The notes beneath the pieces are model-generated. The model saw nothing but the letters and a program-made list of their open reading frames with translations, was not told where the DNA came from and searched no databases. Position numbers and translations under genes: made by a program. Source: Nocardioidaceae bacterium (GTDB lineage Bacteria > Actinomycetota > Actinomycetes > Propionibacteriales > Nocardioidaceae). Taken from it: a stretch of 43,080 nt of DNA. Of the stretch, positions 1 through 11,718 are shown one piece after another (position 1 is the stretch's first letter; every line of letters begins with the position of its first letter). The stretch lies in contig JAJUGK010000004.1 of the NCBI GenBank assembly GCA_029268205.1, positions 1 through 43,080 of the forward strand. Direction: 5' to 3'.

Positions 1-1352
1 CGCGCGACCTCGGCGGCGAGTGCGGGTTCGGCCGCCAGGGCGTCCTGTGCCTCGCGCAGGGCGCGGTCGGCGTCCTCGCGCAGCGCGGGCAGTGCGGCGG
101 CCTCCCGGCGTACGCCGGCCAGTGCGGTGCGTGTCTCATCGAGGCGTCGCCGCGCCGACGCGGACTCGCGCCGGGCGCGCTCGACCTCCGTCACGGCCGG
201 TCGCAGGTCGTCGAGCACCGCGAGGCGGGCGGTGAGCCGCTCGACCTCTGCCTCGGTGTGGGCCTCCGGGTCGGCGAGCGCGTCCCCGTCGGAGGGCCCA
301 TCGGACGGCACTTCGAGATCTGGCAGCCCGGCACGGCGCAGCGCTGCCGCGCGGCGCTCGCGGGTCTCGTCGTGCTCGGTGAGGAGCGGGCGCAGGGCGC
401 GCGCGGCCTCGTGGGCGGTGAGGGCCTCCCGCGCGGCGTCGAGGGCGTCCTGCTGCGCAGCGACCCGGGCCGCCCGCTCCTCGGCGGTCGCCCGCCGGGT
501 CCACCAACGGGCCCAGTCCTCGGCCGCGGCGCAGGTCGTGCGAGCAGCCGCGAGCTGGGCCCGGGCCTGGTCGAGCCGGGCGGTCGCGCGGGTGTGGTCG
601 TCGGCGAGGCGACCGAGCAGATCGATGGACCAGGCCCGCCAGGACGTCGCGGTCTCCTCGGGGACCGGCGCGGCCGGCGGCGCCTCGACCCCGGCACGGT
701 CGGCGAGGCTGTGCAGGCGCTTGTCGGCCTGCGCGCGGAGCTCCTCGGCGCGGCGGGTGGTCGCGCGACTGTGCTCGGCGATCCACTCCTCGATCGCGGA
801 GAACCGCTGGGTGCCGAAGAGCCGGGTGAGTACGGCCTGCCGCTCCTCGCTGTCGGCGAGCAGGAACTGGTGGAAGCGACCCTGGGGCAGCATCGCCACC
901 TGTTGGAACTGGGTCGCCGTCATGCCCAGGAGCAGTCCGATCTCGTGTCCGACCTCCTGGGCGCGCGAGGAGAGCAGGACCTCCGCGTCGCCGCGGATCT
1001 CGTGCAGCGTGACCGCCGCCCGCTCCACGGTGGTGCCGTCTCCGCGCCGCTTCGGGCGCACCCACTCCGGCGTACGACGCAGGCGCAGGCGCCGTCCGCG
1101 GACGGTCAACTCGAGCTCGACGAGCGGCGCGACGCCGTCGGCGGCGTGCTGGGAGCGCAGTGCGCGCTCGTCGCGGACGCCGGGGACCCGCCCGTAGAGG
1201 GCGAAACAGACGGCGTCGAGGAGGCTGGTCTTGCCGGCCCCCGTCGGGCCGGAGAGCAGGAAGAGCCCGGCCTCGTGGAGGCTGTCGAAGTCGACGTCCT
1301 CGGTGTCGCCGAACGGGCCGAAGGCCCGGACCCGCAGGTGGTGCAGGCGCAT
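1..1352 (-). CDS. sbcC: Exonuclease SbcC (SMC-like AAA ATPase), N-terminal part, truncated at left window edge
   Basis: Reverse-strand reading from ATG at 1352: MRLHHLRVRAFGPFGDTEDVDFDSLHEAGLFLLSGPTGAGKTSLLDAVCFALYG... with Walker A GPTGAGKTS; open to the window edge; start overlaps the sbcD stop (TGATG). Not in the supplied ORF list, probably because it runs off the edge. Confidence 0.93.
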   Translation of the reverse strand, partial: MRLHHLRVRAFGPFGDTEDVDFDSLHEAGLFLLSGPTGAGKTSLLDAVCFALYGRVPGVRDERALRSQHAADGVAPLVELELTVRGRRLRLRRTPEWVRPKRRGDGTTVERAAVTLHEIRGDAEVLLSSRAQEVGHEIGLLLGMTATQFQQVAMLPQGRFHQFLLADSEERQAVLTRLFGTQRFSAIEEWIAEHSRATTRRAEELRAQADKRLHSLADRAGVEAPPAAPVPEETATSWRAWSIDLLGRLADDHTRATARLDQARAQLAAARTTCAAAEDWARWWTRRATAEERAARVAAQQDALDAAREALTAHEAARALRPLLTEHDETRERRAAALRRAGLPDLEVPSDGPSDGDALADPEAHTEAEVERLTARLAVLDDLRPAVTEVERARRESASARRRLDETRTALAGVRREAAALPALREDADRALREAQDALAAEPALAAEVA

Positions 1353-2554
1353 CAGCCCGCCGCCCGATCGGTGCCGCCGGCCGCGAACGGGTCGGCGTCC
1401 TCGGCGATGCGGCACGAGTCGCAGGCCAGCTGGAGCAGGAGCTCCTCCTCGGTGGTCGCCTCGAGGTCGCGGACCTCCTGGACGAACCCGAGGGCGACGT
1501 CGAGGTCGCTGCGCCCCATGACCCGGGGAGTGACCAGCCCCGCCCGCGGGGCACGCCCCTCGGGCTGGAAGTCGAGCACGACGGTGTGGGGGAACCGGGC
1601 GCGCAGCCGCTGCATGGTCTGGTCGGGACGTTGCGGGTCGGTCACGACCACCTGCAGCCAGTGGTCCTCGTAGCGGGCGAGCCCCGGGTCGTCGAGCAGG
1701 TCCCGGAGCCGGCCGCGCAGGGTGGCGAGCGGACGGGGCACCGGGGCGGGCACGAACGTGGACCGCGCGGGGGTGCCTGGCGCGCCGAGCTCGACGAGCC
1801 AGGACCCCTTCTCGTGGCTGGTCTCGGAGAAGGAGTAGGCCAGCGGCGCGCCGGAGTAGCGCAGGTGCTCGCCGAGCACGTGGGGGGAGTGGAGGTGGCC
1901 GAGCGCGACGTAGTCGATGCCGTCGAAGAGGGTGGCCGGAGCCACCTGGACCCCGCCCACGGACAGGTCGCGCTCGCTGTCGCTGGCGAGCTCCTCGGGG
2001 CGGTCGCCGACCCGCGCCACGAAGGCGTGGGCGAGGACGATGCTGCGGGTGTGCCGCCGCCGGGCGAGGTCGGCTCGGACCCGCGTCATCGCCGCGCCGA
2101 GCGCCGCCTCATGGCTGCGGGCCGGCAGCTCCCAGGCGGCCCGGACGGCATCGGGCTCGAGGTAGGGCAGCCCGTGCACCGCGACCGGGCCGTGGTCGTC
2201 CTCCAGGAGCACCGGGGTGCCGACACCCTGCCAGCGCGTGCGGAAGTGGACGCCGGCGGCGTCGGCCAACGCGGCATTGGCCCCGAGCCGTGCCGGGGAG
2301 TCGTGGTTGCCGCTGGTGACGACCACGCGGGCGCCGGTCGCTGCCAGTCGGGCGAATGCCTCGCTGGCGAGCTCGACGGCGTCGACCGGGGGCAGCGCCC
2401 GGTCGAAGATGTCGCCGGCCACGAGCACGGCGTCGATGCGCTCGGCGCGCACCACCTCGACCAGGTGGTCGAGGTGAGCGGCCTGCGCGTCGAGCAGACC
2501 CTGCTGGTGGAACGACCGGCCCAGGTGCCAGTCGGAGGTGTGGAGCAACCGCAT
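1352..2554 (-). CDS. sbcD: Exonuclease SbcD (metallophosphoesterase, Mre11 family)
   Basis: MRLLHTSDWHLGRSFHQQGLL..., VAGDIFDRALPP, SGNHDSPARL, ALGHLHSPH metallophosphoesterase motifs; directly upstream of sbcC. Confidence 0.96.
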   Translation of the reverse strand: MRLLHTSDWHLGRSFHQQGLLDAQAAHLDHLVEVVRAERIDAVLVAGDIFDRALPPVDAVELASEAFARLAATGARVVVTSGNHDSPARLGANAALADAAGVHFRTRWQGVGTPVLLEDDHGPVAVHGLPYLEPDAVRAAWELPARSHEAALGAAMTRVRADLARRRHTRSIVLAHAFVARVGDRPEELASDSERDLSVGGVQVAPATLFDGIDYVALGHLHSPHVLGEHLRYSGAPLAYSFSETSHEKGSWLVELGAPGTPARSTFVPAPVPRPLATLRGRLRDLLDDPGLARYEDHWLQVVVTDPQRPDQTMQRLRARFPHTVVLDFQPEGRAPRAGLVTPRVMGRSDLDVALGFVQEVRDLEATTEEELLLQLACDSCRIAEDADPFAAGGTDRAAG

Positions 2555-2615
2555 GCTGCGACCCTAGGAGTCGGCACCGACAGCGCCGGTGAGGACGCGC
2601 GGGCGGACGCGTACC

Positions 2616-3500
2616 TCACGCGGGGGAGAGGGTGATCCGTTCGGGCGCGGTGTAGACGACGCACCGCTCCTCGCGGAGGAACCCGACCACCGTGAGCCCG
2701 GCCCGGGCGGCGAGGTCGAGGGCGAGACTGCTCGGTGCGCCGACCCCGGCGAGGATCCCCACGCCCGCGGCGGCCGCCTTCTGGGCGAGCTCGAACCCGA
2801 TCCGGCCGCTGACGACGAGCACCGGCAGGTCGGTGGGTGCTCCGCCGAGGACCCGTGCCCCGACGACCTTGTCGACGGCGTTGTGCCGCCCCACGTCCTC
2901 GCGGATGACGACGGGCTCGCCGGCGGCGGTGAAGTACCCGGCTGCGTGCAGACCCCCGGTGCGACCGAACACCCGCTGTCCCCGGCGGAGCCGTTCGGGG
3001 AGGGCGCCGAGGGTCCCGGCGGGGATCCGGAGATCGGGGTGCGGCGGGTCCGCGCGCAGGTGGACGCCGAGGGCCTCGCCGACGGAGTCCTTGCCGCAGA
3101 CGCCGCAGGCGGCCGCGCCGGCCGTGGGCCCGGCGTACCGGGGTGCCGGTTCGCGCAGCGGCGGGGCGTTGAGGCCGACGGTGACGACGTTGAACTCCTC
3201 CTCCGGGGAGAGCCCGACGTCGGTGCAGTAGGCCACCGAGGCGAGGTGGTCGGGGGTCAGGACGCCCTCCGCGAGCAGGAAGCCGACGGCGAGCTCGAAG
3301 TCGTGACCCGGGGTGCGCATCGTCACGGCCACCCGTCGTGCGGCCGCCCCGGGCGACTCGATCCGGATCTCCAGCGGCTCCTCGGTCACGACCCGGTCCT
3401 CGCGCGTACGCCGGGGGTGCGCGGTGCTGGCAGGCTGGAACTCGACCACCCGCACCCGCACCGAGGGGCCGGGGCGCCGTGGGAGCATCGATCCAGTCAC
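2616..3500 (-). CDS. fdhD: Formate dehydrogenase accessory sulfurtransferase FdhD
   Basis: RTPGHDFELAVGFLLAEGV, CGVCGKDSVGEAL, GGLHAAGYF, REDVGRHNAVDKVVG motifs. Confidence 0.93.
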   Translation of the reverse strand: MTGSMLPRRPGPSVRVRVVEFQPASTAHPRRTREDRVVTEEPLEIRIESPGAAARRVAVTMRTPGHDFELAVGFLLAEGVLTPDHLASVAYCTDVGLSPEEEFNVVTVGLNAPPLREPAPRYAGPTAGAAACGVCGKDSVGEALGVHLRADPPHPDLRIPAGTLGALPERLRRGQRVFGRTGGLHAAGYFTAAGEPVVIREDVGRHNAVDKVVGARVLGGAPTDLPVLVVSGRIGFELAQKAAAAGVGILAGVGAPSSLALDLAARAGLTVVGFLREERCVVYTAPERITLSPA

Positions 3501-3526
3501 CGATCCAGTCTAGGAGGAGGGCGCGC

Positions 3527-4252
3527 GTGCAACGGTGGTCGCGACGCGGGCCCCGGTCGCGGTTCCTGGCCGACGAATGGAGCACGGAGGTCACCTCCGG
3601 CTTCGCACTGGCCGGATTCCTCGCCCTCGTGCTGGCCGGGTTCACGGTGCTGGCGATGGGCCCGCTGACCCGGATCGACGTCTACTTCAACCTCGACCCG
3701 GCGCCGGACCGGTGGACGCCGTTGCTGACGGTGCTCGACCGGATCGGCCAGCGCGCGGTCTGCCTGCCGATCCTGGGTGCGGTGGTGCTCGTGCTGGTGC
3801 GCCGCTGCCGGTCGTGGCGGCCGGCCGTCGTGGCGGCCGGGGGCGTGGTGGCACTCAACCTGGTCGTGCTGGTCCTGAAGGTGGCGTTCGGGCGGTCCTT
3901 CCCGCTCACCGCGGACCCGTCGTTCTTCACCGGCGGCATGGCCTACCCGTCCGGCCACGGGGCGAACGTCGTGTTCGTCTACGGGCTCGTCCCCTACCTG
4001 CTGTCGCGATACCTGGGGTCGCACCGGTTGCGCAGCATCCTGCTGTGGGCAGCGGTCGCCCTGCTCTCGGCGGTCATGGTGGTGGTGTCACTGACGTTGA
4101 ACTGGCACTGGTTCGCCGACCTGGTCGCGGGTCTGCTCGTGGGCGCGATCGTGCTGCAACTGGTCGAGGCGGTCGATCGGGCGGTCGGTGCTCACCCCGG
4201 ACGGGTCAGGTCCGTCACGTCGGGCAGCGCCACGAACCCCGCCGCCTCGTAG
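3527..4252 (+). CDS. Phosphatase PAP2 family membrane protein
   Basis: KVAFGRSFP..., YPSGHGAN, SLTLNWHWFADLVAG (PAP2 signature motifs); multiple hydrophobic segments; GTG start at 3527 preceded by AGGAGG. Confidence 0.85.
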   Translation: MQRWSRRGPRSRFLADEWSTEVTSGFALAGFLALVLAGFTVLAMGPLTRIDVYFNLDPAPDRWTPLLTVLDRIGQRAVCLPILGAVVLVLVRRCRSWRPAVVAAGGVVALNLVVLVLKVAFGRSFPLTADPSFFTGGMAYPSGHGANVVFVYGLVPYLLSRYLGSHRLRSILLWAAVALLSAVMVVVSLTLNWHWFADLVAGLLVGAIVLQLVEAVDRAVGAHPGRVRSVTSGSATNPAAS

Positions 4253-5067
4253 GTGGCGACCGCGCCCGCGTTCGACCGCGGCGTGCACACGGTGGCCGAC
4301 GACGCGCCGAGCCCGGCGAGCACCGCGGCCGCGCCGAGGCCGATGGCCCGCCCGTAGCCCCGTCCGCGGTGGGCCGGATCCACCCCGAGCGGCTCGAGCA
4401 GGCCGGGTCTGCCCGGTCCGGCCGACCACACCGTCACCGCGGCGACCGCCTCCTGCCCGGCGTACCCCACGACGCATCGCGCCCGGGCGTACGGCGCCCC
4501 GCCCGCCATCGCGTGCCAGCGCTCCGGGGTGAACGTCGACCGCGGGAAGGCGGCCCGTTGCACCGCGCAGCGTGCCGCCACCAGGGAGTCCGGGTGGTGC
4601 TCGTGGTCGAGGAGGACGATCCGGAGGTCGGGATCCACTTCGGGCGGATCGCCGGCGAGGTCGCGCCGCAGCGGAGTCCAGGGCTCACCGTCGACCCACC
4701 CGTCCCCCCGCAGGGCGTCGGTCAGCGCGCCGGTCCACCGGGCCTCGACCTGGGCGGCAGCGCCGGACAGGACGCCGGTAGCCGGATCGTCGAGGTCCGC
4801 GCGGATCTCGTCGGCCAGATCCCGGTCGGTCCATGCGTCGGGGGCGCAGGCGAGGCGCAGCAGGTCGGGTCCGTCGAGCATCCCGACCGCGAGCAGGCGT
4901 CCGTCACGGCTCCAGGTGCGCAGCGCGCCCGCCGTCGCGTCGGCGCCGAATCGCCACAGCCAGCCGACGTCGCCCGGGTGGAGCGGGACCGGCGCTGCGT
5001 CGTGCTGCCAGGTGGCGAGGGCGTCGACGAGGTCCGGCAGGTCGCCCGGGGAGGGGGTCGTGACCAC
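4192..5067 (-). CDS. GNAT family N-acetyltransferase (two-part, GCN5-like)
   Basis: LLEPLGVDPAHRGRGYGRAIGLGAAAVLAGLGASSATVCTPRSNAGAVATYEAAGF GNAT acetyl-CoA binding motif. Confidence 0.8.
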   Translation of the reverse strand: MVTTPSPGDLPDLVDALATWQHDAAPVPLHPGDVGWLWRFGADATAGALRTWSRDGRLLAVGMLDGPDLLRLACAPDAWTDRDLADEIRADLDDPATGVLSGAAAQVEARWTGALTDALRGDGWVDGEPWTPLRRDLAGDPPEVDPDLRIVLLDHEHHPDSLVAARCAVQRAAFPRSTFTPERWHAMAGGAPYARARCVVGYAGQEAVAAVTVWSAGPGRPGLLEPLGVDPAHRGRGYGRAIGLGAAAVLAGLGASSATVCTPRSNAGAVATYEAAGFVALPDVTDLTRPG

Positions 5068-5074
5068 GCCGCGC

Positions 5075-6115
5075 TCAGCCCAACCGCACGAGCATCTTGC
5101 CCGTGTTGATGCCGCGGCCGAGACCGAGGAAGGCGTCGACGGCGTTGTCGAGCCCGTCGACGAACGTCTCCGGCGTGTGCAGGCGGCCCTCGGCCAGCCA
5201 GGTCGTGGCCCGCTCCAGGTACTCCGGGTTGACCTCGGGGTGGTCGGTGACGATGAAGCCGCGCAGCTCCAGCCGACGCTGCACCGCGAGGAAGAGGTTG
5301 CGCGGTCCCGGCTCGGGCCGCTCCAGGTCGTACTGGGAGATCGCCCCGCACAGCGCCAGTCGGCCGAAGTCGCGCATGTGGGTCAGCGCCGCCTCGAGGT
5401 GCGAGCCACCGACGTTGTCGAAGTAGACGTCGATGCCGTCGGGCAGGGCTTCGCGCAGCTGTGCGCCCAGCTTCCCGTCCTTGTAGTTGAACGCGGCGTC
5501 GAAGCCGAGCTCCTCGGTGAGCAGGGCGACCTTCTGCGCGGTGCCCGCCGAGCCGACCACGACCGAGGCGCCGAGGTTGCGGGCGATCTGGCCCACGAGG
5601 CTGCCGACCGCGCCCGCCGCGCCGGAGACATAGACGCGGTCGCCCTCCGCGAGCCGGGCGATGCGGGTGAGCCCGACGTACGCGGTGAGACCCGGCATCC
5701 CGAGCACACCGAGGTACGCCGATGCGGGCGCGCGCTCGACGTCGACGGCCCGGAACGACCGCGGGGGCAGGACGGCGTGCTCACGCCACCCGAGACCGTG
5801 CACCACGTGGTCGCCGACCGCGATCCGCGGATCGTTGCTCGCCAGCACGACCCCGACGGCGCCACCCTCGAGCGGGGCGTCGAGCGCGTAGGGCTCGACG
5901 TAGGAGCGCGTGTCGTTCATGCGCCCGCGCATGTAGGGGTCGACCGACATCACCACGTTGCGCACGAGCACCTCGCCCTCGCCCAGCGCGTCGGGTGCGG
6001 GCAGCGGGGTCTCGACCAGACGGAAGTCGTCGTGGGTCGGCACACCCCGCGGCCGGGCGGCGAGGTGGATCTCGCGGGTGGCGGTGGGGACGCTGGTGGA
6101 AGCGGACGTGCTCAT
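5075..6115 (-). CDS. NADP-dependent medium-chain oxidoreductase (CurA/zinc-independent MDR family)
   Basis: MSTSASTSVPTATREIHLAARPRGVPTHDDFRLVETPLP...VMSVDPYMRGRMND...VSGAAGAVGSLVGQIA...DVYFDNVGG; internal ATG at 6115 chosen over the longer ORF. Confidence 0.88.
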   Translation of the reverse strand: MSTSASTSVPTATREIHLAARPRGVPTHDDFRLVETPLPAPDALGEGEVLVRNVVMSVDPYMRGRMNDTRSYVEPYALDAPLEGGAVGVVLASNDPRIAVGDHVVHGLGWREHAVLPPRSFRAVDVERAPASAYLGVLGMPGLTAYVGLTRIARLAEGDRVYVSGAAGAVGSLVGQIARNLGASVVVGSAGTAQKVALLTEELGFDAAFNYKDGKLGAQLREALPDGIDVYFDNVGGSHLEAALTHMRDFGRLALCGAISQYDLERPEPGPRNLFLAVQRRLELRGFIVTDHPEVNPEYLERATTWLAEGRLHTPETFVDGLDNAVDAFLGLGRGINTGKMLVRLG

Positions 6116-6726
6116 CGTGGGATGTCCTCCGGACGTCGGGGGCGGTCGAGGGCCACCACGCGGGGTGTCAGGCCCCATTCGTTGCGGCCCAAGCGGCTGA
6201 GCGGGCGGAGCCGGTCGACGAGGGGGTAGCCGTCCTCGCCGAGGGTGTCCTCGCGGACCACGACCAGCAGCACCCGGGCGACCACGAGCGTGGTGTCGCC
6301 CAGCTCCTGGGTGGAGTGCAGCCGGCACTCCAGCGCCACCGGTGCGTCGGCGACGCGCGCCGGCGCGACCCGGTGGCTCGGGCTGGTCGCGATGCCGAGG
6401 GCAGCGGCCTCGTCGACCTCGGGCGCGAAGCGTGCCGAGGTGGCGTTGACCTCGGCCATCGCCGGCTCGGACGCCAGGTTGACCACGAGCTCGCCGGTGG
6501 CCTCGACGTTGGTGAGCGTGTCCTTGCGGGTGACCGAGGCGAAGGCGACCATCGGCGGGTGCGCGCAGGCGACGGTGAAGAACGAGTGCGGCGCGAGGTT
6601 CGGCACGCCGTCGGCCGACACGGTGGAGATCCAGGCGATGGGGCGGGGGAGCACGACCGAGTTCAGCCACCGGTAGCCGTCCACGCCGTCGTCGTCGGGG
6701 TCGACGGTCCTCCAGCTGCTGGGCAT
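6112..6726 (-). CDS. Flavin reductase family protein (FMN-binding split barrel)
   Basis: YRWLNSVVLPRPIAWISTVSADGVPNLAPHSFFTVACAHPPMVAF, typical of flavin reductase-like FMN-binding proteins; 4-nt overlap with the downstream oxidoreductase. Confidence 0.85.
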   Translation of the reverse strand: MPSSWRTVDPDDDGVDGYRWLNSVVLPRPIAWISTVSADGVPNLAPHSFFTVACAHPPMVAFASVTRKDTLTNVEATGELVVNLASEPAMAEVNATSARFAPEVDEAAALGIATSPSHRVAPARVADAPVALECRLHSTQELGDTTLVVARVLLVVVREDTLGEDGYPLVDRLRPLSRLGRNEWGLTPRVVALDRPRRPEDIPR

Positions 6727-6796
6727 GGGCTCAACCTACGTGCCGGGCCGTGACCGGCTCCGGACGACACGTGCCCCCGGCGGGCAGGATGGGTCC

Positions 6797-7702
6797 ATGA
6801 ACCTCGTGACGAAGCTGCTCGGGACCGGTGGCTGGTCCCTGACCGATCTGCCCTCCCAGTCCGGCCGCCGGTTCGTCGTGACCGGGGCCTCCAGCGGCCT
6901 GGGGGTCGAGACCGCCCGCGCCCTGGCGGGAGCGGGCGCCGAGGTCGTCCTCGCCGTGCGCGACACCGACAAGGGGGCGCGGGTCGCCGCGACCATGCCG
7001 GGGGTGACCGATGTCCGCCGGCTCGACCTCGCCGACCTGGGGTCCGTACGTTCCTTCGTCGACGAGCTCGGGGGCGAGGTCGACGTGCTGATCAACAACG
7101 CCGGCATCATGGCGGTCGCCGAGGGACGCACGGTCGACGGGTTCGAGCAGCAGTTCGGCACCAACCACCTCGGCCACTTCGCGCTCACCTGTCTGCTGTT
7201 CCCCCGCATCCGGGAACGGGTGGTCACGGTGTCCTCGTCGCTGCACAAGCAGGGCCGGATCGACCTCGACGACCTCAACTGGGAGCGCCGGCGCTACCAG
7301 CCGTGGCCGGCGTACGGCCAGTCGAAACTGGCGAACCTGCTGTTCACCACCGAGCTGCAGCGCCGCCTGGCCGCACGGGGCTCCGCGGTGCGCGCGGTGG
7401 CCGCGCACCCGGGCTACAGCAGCACGGCGCTGCAGACGCGGACCGGCAACCCGGTCGTCAACGCCCTGTCGTCGATCGGCAACGCGGTCGTGGCCCAGTC
7501 GTCGCGGGACGGTGCGCTGCCGACGCTGTACGCCGCCACGATGGACGTCCCCGGGGACGGGTTCGTCGGACCGCAGGGACTGGGGGAGATGCGGGGTGGG
7601 CCGACCCTCGTCGACCGGTCCAGCGCCGCCAAGGACGGGGAGACCGCCCGTCGGCTGTGGGAGCTCTCCGCCGAGCTCACGGGGGTCGACCTCCCCGGGT
7701 GA
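6797..7702 (+). CDS. SDR family NAD(P)-dependent oxidoreductase
   Basis: VVTGASSGLGVETARAL (TGxxxGxG), NNAGIMA, YGQSKLANL catalytic YxxxK. Confidence 0.9.
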   Translation: MNLVTKLLGTGGWSLTDLPSQSGRRFVVTGASSGLGVETARALAGAGAEVVLAVRDTDKGARVAATMPGVTDVRRLDLADLGSVRSFVDELGGEVDVLINNAGIMAVAEGRTVDGFEQQFGTNHLGHFALTCLLFPRIRERVVTVSSSLHKQGRIDLDDLNWERRRYQPWPAYGQSKLANLLFTTELQRRLAARGSAVRAVAAHPGYSSTALQTRTGNPVVNALSSIGNAVVAQSSRDGALPTLYAATMDVPGDGFVGPQGLGEMRGGPTLVDRSSAAKDGETARRLWELSAELTGVDLPG

Positions 7703-7886
7703 GGTCCATCCCTCCCGGGCGACCGGCCCCTCCTGCACGGTTCTGCACTGCCCAAACCTGACCCGCTCCGGCCCTGTCGGTCGGCCCGGCATCGCTCCTA
7801 GCGTCGGCCGGGACCCGCCGGGCGCGACCCGCCCGCCGGGCCAGGAGCGGGGGCGACCAGCGCCCCTGCGCAACAGGGGAGATCAG

Positions 7887-9089
<1,203 letters not shown>

Positions 9090-9117
9090 GGGTTCCGCAC
9101 CAGCTCCACCTCCACGA

Positions 9118-9149
9118 CGGCCCCGCCGGACCTCCCTCCGGCGGGGCCG
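9118..9149 (+). terminator. Rho-independent-like hairpin after the S8 peptidase gene
   Basis: Perfect 13-bp inverted repeat CGGCCCCGCCGGA-CCTCCC-TCCGGCGGGGCCG starting 29 nt after the stop codon. Confidence 0.75.
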
Positions 9150-9171
9150 TCGCATGCGGCAGGCTGGGGCC

Positions 9172-9708
9172 ATGACTGTGTTCCCCGCGCTCGACAGCGT
9201 TCCCTACGCCGAGGCACCCGAGCTCGTGGCGGCGCCCGTGCGCGCCGCACTGGCGGCCGACGGCGACCTCGCCGCCGCGGCACACGTCGTCGCGATCGAC
9301 CCCACGCTGGCCGACACGGCGGCGTTGACGGCCGCCTACGACCTGCCGGAAGCGGCCTCGGCCAACTGCGTGGTCGTGCTCGGGCGCCGTGGCGAGGAGG
9401 AGCGGCTCGCCGCCTGCGTCGCCCTGGCCGACAGCCGGGTCGACGTCAACCGGGCGGTACGCAAGCGGCTCGACGTGCGCAAGGCCTCCTTCGCCCCGCA
9501 GGAGCGGGCGGTCGGCGAGACCGGCATGGAGTACGGCGGCATCACCCCGGTCGGCGTACCGGCGACCTGGCCGGTGCTGGTCGACGAGCGCGTCGTCGCC
9601 CGTGACTGGGTCGTCCTCGGCAGCGGACTGCGGCGCTCCAAGCTGCTCCTGCCCGGAGCGCTCGTGGGCCGGCTGGCCGGCGCCGAGGTCGGCCCGTACG
9701 CCGCCTGA
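9172..9708 (+). CDS. YbaK/EbsC-family aminoacyl-tRNA deacylase-like protein
   Basis: EAASANCVVVLGRRGEEERLAACVALADSRVDVNRAVRKRLDVRKASFAPQE...GMEYGGITPVGVP motifs. Confidence 0.82.
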   Translation: MTVFPALDSVPYAEAPELVAAPVRAALAADGDLAAAAHVVAIDPTLADTAALTAAYDLPEAASANCVVVLGRRGEEERLAACVALADSRVDVNRAVRKRLDVRKASFAPQERAVGETGMEYGGITPVGVPATWPVLVDERVVARDWVVLGSGLRRSKLLLPGALVGRLAGAEVGPYAA

Positions 9709-9716
9709 GCACGCCG

Positions 9717-10295
9717 ATGCAGGTCACCACCTGGACGCTGGAGCAGACCACGCGGCCCGCCACACCGCCCGGACCGCTGCCGGCGGACGTCCGGGTCGAC
9801 CGGGCGCTCCGGATCTCGCCGGAGTACGCGCGCTTCCTCTACGGCCTGGTCGGCGGGCCGTGGAGGTGGGTCGACCGCCTGGGCTGGGACCGGGCGCGCT
9901 GGGAGCAGGAGCTGACGGTGCCCGGCACCGAGCACCTGGTGGCCTACGGCGACGGTCAACCGCTCGGCTACGCGCACCTGCAGCCGCAGGTCCACGCGGC
10001 CGGTTCCCAGGTGGAGCTGCGCTACTTCGGGCTGGTCGAGACTGCGATCGGCCGCGGCCTGGGGCGCGCGCTGCTCGAGCGCGCCGTCGCCGCTGCCTGG
10101 ACGCTGCCGGAGCGCCATCACCTGCCACCGGTGCGGAGGGTCTGGCTGCACACCTGCTCGTTGGACGGCCCGTCAGCACTTGCCAACTACCGCGCCCGGG
10201 GCTTCGTCGTCCTCGACGAACGGGTCACCGACGAGGACGTGCCGAGCGCCCCGCTGGGCTCCTGGGTCTCGACCGGAGGGCCCGGCGCCGGCTGA
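9717..10295 (+). CDS. GNAT family N-acetyltransferase
   Basis: RYFGLVETAIGRGLGRALLERAVAAAW...RVWLHTCSLDGPSALANYRARGFVVLDE. Confidence 0.83.
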   Translation: MQVTTWTLEQTTRPATPPGPLPADVRVDRALRISPEYARFLYGLVGGPWRWVDRLGWDRARWEQELTVPGTEHLVAYGDGQPLGYAHLQPQVHAAGSQVELRYFGLVETAIGRGLGRALLERAVAAAWTLPERHHLPPVRRVWLHTCSLDGPSALANYRARGFVVLDERVTDEDVPSAPLGSWVSTGGPGAG

Positions 10296-10327
10296 CCGGG
10301 CCCGGCCGACCGGGGCCGACCGGGGCC
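10294..10327. repeat. Short direct repeat of GACCGGGGCC between convergent genes
   Basis: Two perfect 10-bp units (10308-10317, 10318-10327) preceded by a degenerate copy GACCGGGCCC; GC-rich, may form hairpins with adjacent GGCC/CCGG runs. Confidence 0.5.
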
Positions 10328-10341
10328 GGCCGGGCGGCCGC

Positions 10342-11646
<1,305 letters not shown>

Positions 11647-11658
11647 TCAGGATCAGCC

Positions 11659-11672
11659 TGGAACGCGTTCCA
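11659..11672. promoter_or_regulatory. Putative KstR-type operator 2 (CYP125 side)
   Basis: TGGAACGCGTTCCA: perfect 14-bp palindrome and full match to TNNAACNNGTTNNA, 46 nt upstream of the P450 GTG start. Confidence 0.68.
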
Positions 11673-11718
11673 CTTCCGGTGCGGACGCGTCCGGACTTCT
11701 CCTTCGAAAGGTGGCACT

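Noticed and set aside
2589-2619. GTGAGGACGCG...CGCGTACCTCAC imperfect inverted repeat as fdhD terminator
   Set aside because: Short interrupted stem overlapping the fdhD stop codon and no T-tract; too weak to list as a feature.
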